Origin: an uncultured Granulosicoccus sp.
GTDB lineage: Bacteria; Pseudomonadota; Gammaproteobacteria; Granulosicoccales; Granulosicoccaceae
Direction of reading: 5' to 3'
Length of the DNA stretch: 7,408 nucleotides
Assembly (NCBI GenBank): GCA_938016235.1
Contig: CALLPU010000463.1
Coordinates: 1 to 7,408 of the forward strand
Part shown: positions 1 through 6,464 of the stretch, piece after piece
Numbering within the stretch: position 1 is the stretch's first letter
Layout of the letters: each line of letters starts with the position of its first letter
The notes under the pieces: model-generated
Databases searched by the model: none
Seen by the model: only the letters and a program-made list of their open reading frames with translations
Told to the model about the DNA's origin: nothing
Program-made: the position numbers and the translations under genes

Positions 1-995
1 AGAAAGAACAGCACCACGATAGCGCCACCCATGGCCATGACACCACCCAACTTGTCAGGCACCGCTCGCAAGATCGCGTAGAACGGCGTGAAGTACCAGA
101 CGGGCGCGATGTGCTCGGGTGTTTTCAGCGGATCAGCCGGCACAAAGTTCGCGTGTTCGAGAAAGTAGCCGCCCATCTCCGGCGCGAAAAACACGATCGC
201 AAAGAAGATGATCAGAAACACCACCGCACCCATGAAATCCTTGACGGTGTAGTACGGATGGAACGGAATGCCATCTCTGGGGATACCGGCCGCGTTCTTG
301 TTTTTCTTTATTTCGATACCGTCCGGATTATTGGAACCCACTTCATGCAACGCCATGATGTGCGCGACAACCAGAAACAGCAGGACCAGTGGCACCGCGA
401 TGACGTGGAGCGCAAAGAAGCGATTAAGTGTGGCATCCGATACGATGTAGTCGCCCTTGAGCCAGATGGTGAGTGCGTCACCAATGCCAAAAGGAATGGC
501 ACCGAACAGGGAAATGATGACCTGCGCTCCCCAGTAACTCATTTGACCCCAGGGCAACAGGTAACCCATGAAGGCTTCAGCCATCAGGACCACATAGATC
601 AGCATGCCGAACACCCACAGCAGCTCGCGCGGTTTTTTGTAGGAGCCATACATCAGGCCACGGAACATGTGCAGATACACCACGACAAAGAACATCGAAG
701 CCCCTGTGGAGTGCATGTAGCGAATCAGCCAGCCGTAGTTGACATCACGCATGATGTATTCAACCGAGGTAAACGCCAGAGCGCCGTCCGGCTTGTAGTT
801 CATGGTCAGGAAAATGCCCGTCACGATCTGTATGACGAGAACCAGCATCGCAAGGGCACCGAAGTAGTACCAGATGTTGAAGTTTTTCGGCGCGTAGTAC
901 TTTGTAATGTGCTCTTCGAGCAGTTTGGTTAACGGAAATCGCTCGTCAATCCAGCCTAGCGCACCGCCACCCTGTTTTTCCAGATTCGCACTCAT
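1..995 (-). CDS. petB: Cytochrome b subunit of the cytochrome bc1 complex (partial; C-terminus beyond left edge)
   Basis: This is the membrane quinol-oxidising subunit of respiratory complex III, which carries hemes bL and bH. About 331 residues are visible; the last helices lie outside the window. Haem ligands are H95/H109 in helix B and H197/H212 in helix D. The second pair is 15 residues apart, against 14 in mitochondrial cytochrome b. Conserved stretches include MGYLLPWGQMSYWGA (143-157) and LHEVGSNNPDG (about 217-227). The Qo-site motif that is usually PEWY reads PVWY (298-301, bases 93-104), a variant known from beta/gamma-proteobacteria. The ATG overlaps the petA stop as ATGA, and a good AGGGG ribosome site sits 7 bases upstream inside petA, so the two are co-translated. 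A cytochrome c1 gene would be expected next, off the left edge. The family call is certain. Confidence 0.97.
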   Translation of the reverse strand, partial: MSANLEKQGGGALGWIDERFPLTKLLEEHITKYYAPKNFNIWYYFGALAMLVLVIQIVTGIFLTMNYKPDGALAFTSVEYIMRDVNYGWLIRYMHSTGASMFFVVVYLHMFRGLMYGSYKKPRELLWVFGMLIYVVLMAEAFMGYLLPWGQMSYWGAQVIISLFGAIPFGIGDALTIWLKGDYIVSDATLNRFFALHVIAVPLVLLFLVVAHIMALHEVGSNNPDGIEIKKNKNAAGIPRDGIPFHPYYTVKDFMGAVVFLIIFFAIVFFAPEMGGYFLEHANFVPADPLKTPEHIAPVWYFTPFYAILRAVPDKLGGVMAMGGAIVVLFF

Positions 996-1672
996 GCAGC
1001 AACCCCTGCGTCTTCACCGACGATGATCGTACCGTCATCGATATACTTGTACGGTGGAATTTCCAGGTTATAGGGGGCTGGGACGCCTGCGTATACCCGC
1101 CCTGACATATCAAATTTGGAGCCATGACATGGGCAGAAGAAACCGCCGTCCCACTGTTCTCCAAGATCAGGAGGCGCAATTTCCGGGCGATAACTGGGCG
1201 AACAACCCAGGTGTGTGCAGATCCCTATAACAACCAGATATTCCGGTTTGATTGAACGCGCTGAATTCTGTGCGTAAACAGGTTGCATTTCGACGGTTGA
1301 GTCCGGGTCGGAAAGGCGCTCTGTCTCTGCTTCCAGTCGCTTCAATGTCTCCTCGGTACGGCTGACAATCCAAACCGGTTTACCGCGCCATTCAACGGTC
1401 AGTAACTGGCCTGCCGTCAGCTTGCTGATGTCTGCTTCAACCGGCGCACCGGCTGCCTTGGCACGCGCACTGGGCGACATGGATCCAATCATGGGAGCAG
1501 CCAAGGCCAGCGCACCAAGGCCACCGACCGCAGCCGCACTCTGCACCAGCAGCCGCCGCCGCTTGGGATTTTCAACATGCTCGGCCACTGAGGACTCTGC
1601 TGCCGCGTTTGAATGAGAAGACGCGTCAACCGAGGCCTGCTGGTTGGGTGCCTTCTGGTTACTCGCACTCAT
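992..1672 (-). CDS. petA: Rieske iron-sulfur subunit of the cytochrome bc1 complex
   Basis: This 226-residue [2Fe-2S] protein takes an electron from quinol at the Qo site and passes it to cytochrome c1. The cluster boxes are CTHLGC (152-157) and CPCHGS (180-185), giving the Cys/His ligands and the disulfide pair. The N-terminal anchor is a twin-arginine-type signal: PKRRRLLVQ (36-44), then a small-residue hydrophobic segment to about residue 65, as expected for a Tat-exported, uncleaved Rieske protein. About 35 polar residues rich in Ser, Ala, Asn and Gln precede the arginines, longer than in many homologues. The start is supported by a GGAG ribosome site 7 bases upstream, and no other in-frame Met lies before the arginines. 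The stop overlaps the petB start by 4 bases. The gene is the first of the operon and is divergent from the DegS-like gene. Confidence 0.97.
   Translation of the reverse strand: MSASNQKAPNQQASVDASSHSNAAAESSVAEHVENPKRRRLLVQSAAAVGGLGALALAAPMIGSMSPSARAKAAGAPVEADISKLTAGQLLTVEWRGKPVWIVSRTEETLKRLEAETERLSDPDSTVEMQPVYAQNSARSIKPEYLVVIGICTHLGCSPSYRPEIAPPDLGEQWDGGFFCPCHGSKFDMSGRVYAGVPAPYNLEIPPYKYIDDGTIIVGEDAGVAA
1003..1007 (-). promoter_or_regulatory. Ribosome binding site of petB, inside petA
   Basis: On the minus strand AGGGG lies 7 bases before the cytochrome b ATG at 995, within the last codons of petA. It fixes the petB start and allows initiation at the ATGA overlap. Confidence 0.7.
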
Positions 1673-1679
1673 GCGATAT

Positions 1680-1683
1680 CTCC
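1680..1683 (-). promoter_or_regulatory. Ribosome binding site of petA
   Basis: GGAG on the minus strand, 7 bases before the ATG at 1672. It supports the long polar N-terminus of the Rieske protein as really translated. Confidence 0.7.
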
Positions 1684-1882
1684 AGATAAATCGAATTCGG
1701 GTCTGCCCGTGCCAAACAACAGGCAGCGGTCACTCAAGATTGTTACGTTGTTTACCGCGATACGGCCCTGCACCGCTACCACCGAAAACTGCGTTGCCGC
1801 TGACTACGCCCTCAAGGATTTTCCTCAGGCGCAATCAGCAAGCGGGTGTTCTGTTACGGCGCGACGCACTGGAAACCTGTCT

Positions 1883-1909
1883 GGAACATGTGAATCGCAC
1901 ATGCTCGGA
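1883..1909 (+). promoter_or_regulatory. Candidate sigma-E-type promoter facing the DegS-like gene
   Basis: GGAACAT, 15 bases, then TCGGA resembles the enterobacterial RpoE consensus (GGAACTT, 15-16 bases, TCTGA) with one mismatch in each element. It points at the DegS-like gene, but the ATG is about 210 bases downstream, so the leader would be long. The -35/-10 spacer contains the dyad. A single match of this kind can occur by chance. Confidence 0.25.
1887..1903. repeat. Perfect 6-bp dyad, CATGTG-N5-CACATG
   Basis: CATGTG AATCG CACATG is a perfect inverted repeat with a 5-base spacer. The length and symmetry suit a dimeric regulator's operator, but no regulator can be named. It does not fit the CRP/FNR arrangement, in which the half-sites are further apart. 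It sits about 215 bases upstream of both divergent starts. Confidence 0.45.
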
Positions 1910-1941
1910 AACAGCAATTTGCACACCATCGCCAACTCCTA

Positions 1942-1950
1942 ATTTTATCA
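1942..1950 (-). promoter_or_regulatory. Candidate extended -10 element facing petA
   Basis: TGATAAAAT on the minus strand fits an extended -10 (TG-N-TAAAAT). No good -35 lies 17 bases upstream. It would give petA a leader of about 260 bases. Confidence 0.25.
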
Positions 1951-2122
1951 CAAGGATGGGTTCTTGCTGGGCTGATGCAACAAAGCCGCCCGTCGCACGA
2001 CGAAATAACCTGTCAGCTCAGTGCACAAGGCCAGTAAACCTCCGCCGGGAGCAACTCGCTGATATTAAAGCTAACATAGACCCCTCGTTTTCCAACTCAG
2101 CGTTGAGCCCGACTTTCAAGCC

Positions 2123-3331
2123 ATGACAAGACTGATTTTCTTCATCGTGTGCATCACGCTGGGGGCTGGTGCAGGCTGGTGGTGGTCGTTACTGTCATCA
2201 GCGCCAGCGCAGCCCGTGTTCTCTGATCGGGAAACCGCCCCATCACCACCGTTCAAAACGGCGCTGGGTACCCGGGAGAATCGTGTCAATCCACCTCAGA
2301 AAGCCTCCTTGCAACACGCTGAAACGAAAGCGACGGATACTTCCAGCTACCCCAGAGTCACCAGTTATCACGACGGCATCATGAAAGTAGCCCCGTCAGT
2401 GGTTAGCTTGTACGCACGATCATCGCAGAACACGACCGTAACAGGATCTACCAGTCAGGGCTCGGGTGTCATCGTGGCGGGCGATGGCATTGTGCTGACC
2501 AATCTGCATCTGATTGACGGCCTGGATGTCATCACCGTCGTTCTTAGCGATGGCAGGAGCTTTCCTGCCCGTCTGATCGGCAGCGACCAGGAAACCGATC
2601 TTGCCGTGGTGAGGATTGATGTCAACAATCTCCCCTACTTGAGGCTGGACGAAGCAGCGCCGCTCAGGGTCGGCGATATTGTCCTGGCCATCGGCAACCC
2701 GTTTGGTGTTGGGCAGACCGTAACCCAGGGCATTGTGAGCGCCACCCGCCGCCGCGTTGCCGGTGGCAGTGTCTGGCAGAATTTCATCCAGATTGATGCC
2801 GCCATCAATCCGGGCAACTCCGGAGGCGCACTGATCAATCCCTTTGGTCAGCTGGTCGGTGTTAATACGGCGGTCTTCAGAGGTGATAGTGGCGCCATGG
2901 GCATCGGCTTTTCCATCCCCGCTGATTTGCTTGCGCAGGTCGTGCCGCAGATCATAGAAAACGGTTCAGTGGTTCGTGGCTGGCTGGGAATTGGCGTTGA
3001 TGACCCGGCGATGTTTCACACGCTACGCAACCAGGGTATTTCCGGTGCTGTCATCACAGACGTTCTGGCCGATAGCCCCGCCAGCCTTGGTGGGTTGAAA
3101 CGCAGTGATGTCGTTCAGGCGCTTGGAGAGCAGCCCATCAACAATGCCACTCAGCTACTGCTCGAAGTCTCGGCGCTACCGCCCGGGGCCACCGTGAAGT
3201 TGACCGTACTGAGAAGCACCTTGGCAACGTCTCTTACCGATCCTACTCAAGTGGTGGAATTCAAACGGGTGGATTTGAAAGTGACACTGGGTACCCGGCC
3301 CACGCCGGGTGTTACACGAGACTTACAGTAG
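2123..3331 (+). CDS. degS: DegS/AlgW-like periplasmic serine endoprotease, single PDZ domain
   Basis: This 402-residue HtrA-family protease is anchored in the inner membrane and faces the periplasm. In this family DegS/AlgW binds exposed C-termini of unfolded outer-membrane proteins through its PDZ domain and makes the first cut in the anti-sigma factor RseA/MucA, releasing sigma-E. The N-terminus is a single membrane anchor (residues 3-24). A Pro/Ser/Thr/Lys-rich linker runs to about 80. The trypsin-like domain has the triad H129 (TNLHLI), D159 (ETDLAVV) and S233 (GNSGG). One PDZ domain spans about 285-390. A single PDZ and a TM anchor argue for DegS/AlgW rather than DegP/DegQ. It is longer than E. 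coli DegS (355) because of the linker and an insert near 366-380. No clear ribosome site precedes the ATG; the start rests on the anchor. The 3' end overlaps the convergent metalloprotease gene by 20 bases. Confidence 0.9.
   Translation: MTRLIFFIVCITLGAGAGWWWSLLSSAPAQPVFSDRETAPSPPFKTALGTRENRVNPPQKASLQHAETKATDTSSYPRVTSYHDGIMKVAPSVVSLYARSSQNTTVTGSTSQGSGVIVAGDGIVLTNLHLIDGLDVITVVLSDGRSFPARLIGSDQETDLAVVRIDVNNLPYLRLDEAAPLRVGDIVLAIGNPFGVGQTVTQGIVSATRRRVAGGSVWQNFIQIDAAINPGNSGGALINPFGQLVGVNTAVFRGDSGAMGIGFSIPADLLAQVVPQIIENGSVVRGWLGIGVDDPAMFHTLRNQGISGAVITDVLADSPASLGGLKRSDVVQALGEQPINNATQLLLEVSALPPGATVKLTVLRSTLATSLTDPTQVVEFKRVDLKVTLGTRPTPGVTRDLQ
3293..3310. repeat. Perfect inverted repeat at the convergent gene ends
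   Basis: ACCCGG-CCCACG-CCGGGT lies in the last codons of the DegS-like gene and starts 2 bases past the metalloprotease stop. As RNA it would form a GC-rich hairpin straight after the minus-strand stop. There is no T tract, so an intrinsic terminator is not supported; it may instead protect the 3' end. Confidence 0.4.
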
Positions 3332-5597
3332 CGACGACGCGGCCGGCCGGCCATCGCCGGCAACGTTTTCGACACAACCAGATGATCAACAGTGCCAACC
3401 CGGCCAATCCCGTTGCCCCGCCACCTGAATAGCTAGCTGCACTGGGCGCTGTAACCCCTCCTGCCGTGGCCTCAGACGCAGTCACATTGCCAGCATCGGT
3501 TACCGTCAGGTGCGAGGTGGAGGTGCCACCTGCCAATGACGCAGTTGCCAGATTATCTTCAGGCTGCAGTTCCAGTACACCCACAGGCGTAACCTGAGCG
3601 GTCACCGGTGCGTCGGATCCCTGGAAGGCGTCTGTCACCTGAAAATCGAGCGTGCGCACCGAAGCAGGTGCTACGGCATCCAGGAAACACATCGCACTGG
3701 TTGGCGTCTGTTCCAGACAACCTGCCGGCCAACGCAACTGATCGGGGGCACTGGTCTCCACAATCAGCCGAGCATCCAGGGTCAGCGCACCGTCCGGATT
3801 GACCACATCAAACGTGACTGACGAGCCTGTGGATGCGGCAGACACCTCCAGATTCACGCTGTTTTCCAGGCAGTTTTTAGCCCGTGATCGCAGCACGCTG
3901 GCCTTACTGCATTGGGAGAAGTTGGGTTGTGTTCGCTCCGATATATTCGGCCACATCAGCGATAGCGAGTTATCGTTGCACTGCGTGTCTGTATCGTGTT
4001 GTGCACCCAGGGAATGACCCAGCTCATGCGTTAACAGAACGTCGCCGAACGTACTGGGTGTCGTGACTCCCACATCGTATCCATCCAGCCGGCAGGCGGT
4101 GTCGATCCAGGCCAATCCAAGCGTTACATCGGTCTTCGGATTTCCGGTAAACAGATACGTCAACGCACTGTCTTCAAACAGTGTCTTGTATTGCAAACGA
4201 TAGTCTCGAAACGATCGCAGGATGGTTTCCAGCGTCACCGAACCCAGCTTCATCGGGTCAGCATCATCAGTGAACCGTAGTGCCTCATCCAGGGACAAGG
4301 CCAGGCCAAACTGACGATACACACCATCGGCCACATTCAGATTGTTCAGTGCTGTCGCCATGCCGCTACCGGCGTAGTAGCGATCAAACTGGCTGTCTAC
4401 AACGATGGATATCGGGACCGCGCGCACATCGGTCTGCACATTACGCGACCTCGATTGCATCATTGGCTCGGTCGACGGTGGCGGTGCAACCAGGGCATCC
4501 AGCCCTTGCACTCTTTCCGCCAATGATGAGGGCGACGAGAATTCGCGCTTGCGCGAGCGTGGCTGATAGTAATCCAGTGTACCGATCAGATTATCTGGCT
4601 GGAGCTTGTGTTGAGCTCCATTCATATGCAGAACACCGGTAATGGAACTCTGCTGGAGTACGACTCTGACCCAGCTGTCGGTGATCCCCTCAACAACACC
4701 ATCATAAATACCAATTGCCGGAGGAAGCTGATTGGACAGATCACCATCCAGCCACTGGGTGTGACGGGTCAAGGGGCTGGGCGTTAACAGTAGCTGAAGA
4801 TCTGCCCCATTGACATTGACAGCAACCCGCAGCTTGCCATCGGCTTGCTTCTGCCGTGACTGCAAACGACTCGCCACGGCAATTCGCTCCTCGACTATGG
4901 CTAACCGCCGATCGGAACGATCAAACCAGTATCGAGATAAAACACTGCCCCGAGGCCAGCGAAAATCCAGAGGAAGATTCAACGCTGTATGCCGATCACG
5001 TAATGCAGTCAAGGCCTCACGGGCAGCCCCTGTTTCGCCCAGTTGCTCCAGTGCTATGGCATCCAGATACAGGGCAGAATCAGAATAGGCGGACTCTGGA
5101 AAACGCTCTTCCAGTGTGCGCAGGGCTTCTCTGGCTGCAGCAAAATCGTATCGGTCCATCACTTGAAGATACGCCGTGATGTACAAGGCATCATCGGTTA
5201 GAGAGCCCGCTGGATAAGCGGACGCCAGAGACTTCAGAGCCAACAGCGCACCGTCTATATCGCCTTCATCTCGTAACGTCAGAGCCTGCAGAAACACATC
5301 CAGCGACCGCCCGGCGTCCGCCGATTCCTGAAGGACAGCGATGCGGGTCTGAACCGCGGCCATGGATGAAAATGCCGGGTAGGTCTTTTGCAATCGTCGC
5401 AAACCCGCCAGTGCCTGCGAGTATCGCTGCGCATCAATATGCTCCAGTGCCTCCGCGTAGTCAGCCTTAGCCGCTGTATTCGTGACAGATTGCGCGAATG
5501 TACCCGACGTACAGGCCAGGCACATCACAAGGCAGAAGGTTTTGAGCCTCGCGCAGATCACGACAGACCTGCAGGCTTGCTGACTCACAACAGACAT
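3312..5597 (-). CDS. Exported ADAM/reprolysin-like (M12B) zinc metalloprotease with TPR-like N-terminus and GlyGly-CTERM-like anchor
   Basis: This is a 761-residue precursor from the ATG at 5597. The signal peptide has a hydrophobic core at 21-32 and probable cleavage after TFA (35). TPR-like helical repeats span about 47-203. An M12B-type propeptide (about 256-331, with YDGVVEG) is followed by the basic site RSRKR (347-351). The catalytic domain (about 391-578) has HELGHSLGAQHD (524-535) with zinc ligands H524/H528/H534 and base E525, a Met-turn SLMWP (M548), and four cysteines (502, 540, 563, 576) including an ADAM-like FSQCS. A beta-rich domain has Cys627/637. A Thr/Ser/Ala/Gly linker leads to GGG (725-727), a TM segment and RKRCRR. 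That end resembles GlyGly-CTERM, a rhombosortase-processed sorting signal, but 13 residues follow the basic cluster. A 5' extension to 5687 overlaps the upstream gene and lacks a signal. Substrate unknown. Confidence 0.85.
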   Translation of the reverse strand: MSVVSQQACRSVVICARLKTFCLVMCLACTSGTFAQSVTNTAAKADYAEALEHIDAQRYSQALAGLRRLQKTYPAFSSMAAVQTRIAVLQESADAGRSLDVFLQALTLRDEGDIDGALLALKSLASAYPAGSLTDDALYITAYLQVMDRYDFAAAREALRTLEERFPESAYSDSALYLDAIALEQLGETGAAREALTALRDRHTALNLPLDFRWPRGSVLSRYWFDRSDRRLAIVEERIAVASRLQSRQKQADGKLRVAVNVNGADLQLLLTPSPLTRHTQWLDGDLSNQLPPAIGIYDGVVEGITDSWVRVVLQQSSITGVLHMNGAQHKLQPDNLIGTLDYYQPRSRKREFSSPSSLAERVQGLDALVAPPPSTEPMMQSRSRNVQTDVRAVPISIVVDSQFDRYYAGSGMATALNNLNVADGVYRQFGLALSLDEALRFTDDADPMKLGSVTLETILRSFRDYRLQYKTLFEDSALTYLFTGNPKTDVTLGLAWIDTACRLDGYDVGVTTPSTFGDVLLTHELGHSLGAQHDTDTQCNDNSLSLMWPNISERTQPNFSQCSKASVLRSRAKNCLENSVNLEVSAASTGSSVTFDVVNPDGALTLDARLIVETSAPDQLRWPAGCLEQTPTSAMCFLDAVAPASVRTLDFQVTDAFQGSDAPVTAQVTPVGVLELQPEDNLATASLAGGTSTSHLTVTDAGNVTASEATAGGVTAPSAASYSGGGATGLAGLALLIIWLCRKRCRRWPAGRVVATVSLV
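3341..3352. repeat. Self-complementary GC block GGCCGGCCGGCC
   Basis: A 12-base perfect palindrome 10 bases past the DegS-like stop, in the tail codons of the metalloprotease gene. It is followed by ATCGCCGGC, which can also pair with it. It could act as a hairpin for the plus-strand transcript, but no T run follows. It codes for part of the atypical tail of the opposite protein. Confidence 0.35.
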
Positions 5598-5601
5598 ACG
5601 A

Positions 5602-6270
5602 CTACCGCTTCTTCTGTTGATCGGCGAAATCGTCTGGATTCTTGTTGTCGTCAATACGCTCTTCATTGCGCGCGCTCGGCAATGCATCGAAATAACTCAG
5701 CACATCTCGACATTCAATCATCGCCTGACGCACATCCTTCTCGTCAGGGGCAGGCTGATCCTCGAGTGTTTCCATAACCCGGGTTAACGCGCGCGCTTCG
5801 CTGATCTTGCCATGGATTTGCTCCAGTGCCCGGTTCAGTGCCTCACAGAGTTCACTGAATTCGCGTCCGTCTCCGGTACGTAAGCGCACCTCCAGATTGC
5901 CATCACCGATTTCGTTCAGCGCTCGCTTGATCGCCAGGATCGGACTACCCAGCCGTCGCAATATGTAGACCGCAATAGCCGTTGTAACCAGGCCGTTGAT
6001 GGCCAGCATGACGATCAGCCATTTGCCCAGCACACTGCCCAGCGCGGGTATGGATTCGGCCATGCCCCCCATATCTTCGGAGGCAAACAGCAGCGGTGCA
6101 TTACCAGCCACCAGATTACCCAGGAACGTGTGATAGAAAATTCCCAGCACCACGGTGGATTGCAGTATGAAAAACAGCGTCAACAGCAGGACTCTGCGTA
6201 TCTGGCGCATCTGAAACGCCTTGTCGCGAATCAGCGACATTGGAAACGAGGCGTCTGAAGAACGCGCCAT
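5602..6270 (-). CDS. Two-TM HAMP-domain membrane protein without output domain
   Basis: This is a 222-residue inner-membrane protein. TM1 spans about 26-46, a short periplasmic loop 47-83, TM2 84-105, and a HAMP domain follows directly (about 105-157: LGSPI, GDGNLEVRL, EFSELCEALNRAL). A charged 65-residue tail ends in acidic and lysine-rich residues. HAMP domains pass signals from membrane helices to kinase, cyclase or chemotaxis modules, but no such module is present, so it may act through a partner. The ATG at 6270 has an AGGGG ribosome site 6 bases upstream; M11 is a possible later start. The stop is 4 bases before the metalloprotease ATG, so the two are very likely co-transcribed and perhaps translationally coupled. 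The periplasmic loop is too small for a classic ligand-binding domain. The role is unknown. Confidence 0.8.
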   Translation of the reverse strand: MARSSDASFPMSLIRDKAFQMRQIRRVLLLTLFFILQSTVVLGIFYHTFLGNLVAGNAPLLFASEDMGGMAESIPALGSVLGKWLIVMLAINGLVTTAIAVYILRRLGSPILAIKRALNEIGDGNLEVRLRTGDGREFSELCEALNRALEQIHGKISEARALTRVMETLEDQPAPDEKDVRQAMIECRDVLSYFDALPSARNEERIDDNKNPDDFADQQKKR

Positions 6271-6276
6271 GGTATA

Positions 6277-6281
6277 CCCCT
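6277..6281 (-). promoter_or_regulatory. Ribosome binding site of the HAMP-protein gene
   Basis: AGGGG on the minus strand, 6 bases before the ATG at 6270. It favours this start over the internal Met at codon 11. Confidence 0.65.
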
Positions 6282-6287
6282 GCTTAG

Positions 6288-6305
6288 GCTCGGAACGGCC
6301 CGAGC
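6288..6305. repeat. Perfect 6-bp hairpin in the HAMP-gene leader
   Basis: GCTCGG-AACGGC-CCGAGC, just upstream of the ribosome site. On the minus-strand transcript it would form a short GC-rich stem-loop ending 6 bases before AGGGG. It could be an operator or a leader structure. No T tract follows, so it is not a terminator. Confidence 0.4.
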
Positions 6306-6407
6306 GATAGAGGCAAAATCGGCTTGACTGGCGCTTACTTGATGGACATGACGCAGCTCACACTCACTTTCGAGAGCCACGCCCGGCAAGTCTGTGGAAG
6401 GTTTAAC

Positions 6408-6443
6408 AAAAAAGGCTGGCCATCAAAACGACCCAATCAGCCT
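6408..6443 (-). terminator. Probable intrinsic terminator of the DAHP synthase gene
   Basis: On the minus strand AGGCTG and CAGCCT form a perfect 6-base stem with a 19-base loop, followed at once by a run of six T (bases 6413-6408). It begins about 21 bases after the DAHP synthase stop. The loop is long, but part of it can pair further. It would separate aroG from the HAMP/metalloprotease unit. Confidence 0.6.
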
Positions 6444-6464
6444 ACCCCTCATACGAGGCCACAA

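Larger units (their letters stand above)
1673..2122. other. Divergent intergenic region between petA and the DegS-like gene
   Basis: These 450 bases lie between two divergent genes and must hold both 5' leaders. One frame is open on the plus strand (1644-2126), but its product is low-complexity, resembles no family I know, and begins inside petA, so I do not call it. The region holds the petA ribosome site, a 17-base dyad (1887-1903), a sigma-E-like promoter match (1883-1909), an extended -10-like element facing petA (1942-1950), and a short inverted repeat CGTCG-CA-CGACG (1991-2002). I see no convincing sigma-70 -35/-10 pair for either gene. TAACAT near 2074-2079 is a weak -10 candidate for the protease gene. 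Confidence 0.6.

Noticed and set aside
111..932. Long plus-strand open frame (273 codons)
   Set aside because: It lies wholly antisense to cytochrome b, is rich in His, Gln and Arg as antisense frames of membrane proteins are, and matches no family.
1887..1903. CRP/FNR site
   Set aside because: The half-sites TGTG and CACA are 5 bases apart, whereas a CRP site needs 8, so the dyad does not fit.
1644..2126. Plus-strand open frame of 160 codons ending in an ATGA overlap with the DegS-like start
   Set aside because: It starts inside petA on the other strand, its product is low-complexity without any recognisable domain, and it has no ribosome site. The overlap looks accidental.
5598..5687. Thirty-codon 5' extension of the metalloprotease
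   Set aside because: It overlaps the HAMP gene and would place charged residues before the signal peptide. The ATG at 5597 gives a normal signal peptide.
5388..5777. Plus-strand open frame across the HAMP/metalloprotease junction
   Set aside because: It is antisense to two well-supported genes and has no recognisable motif.
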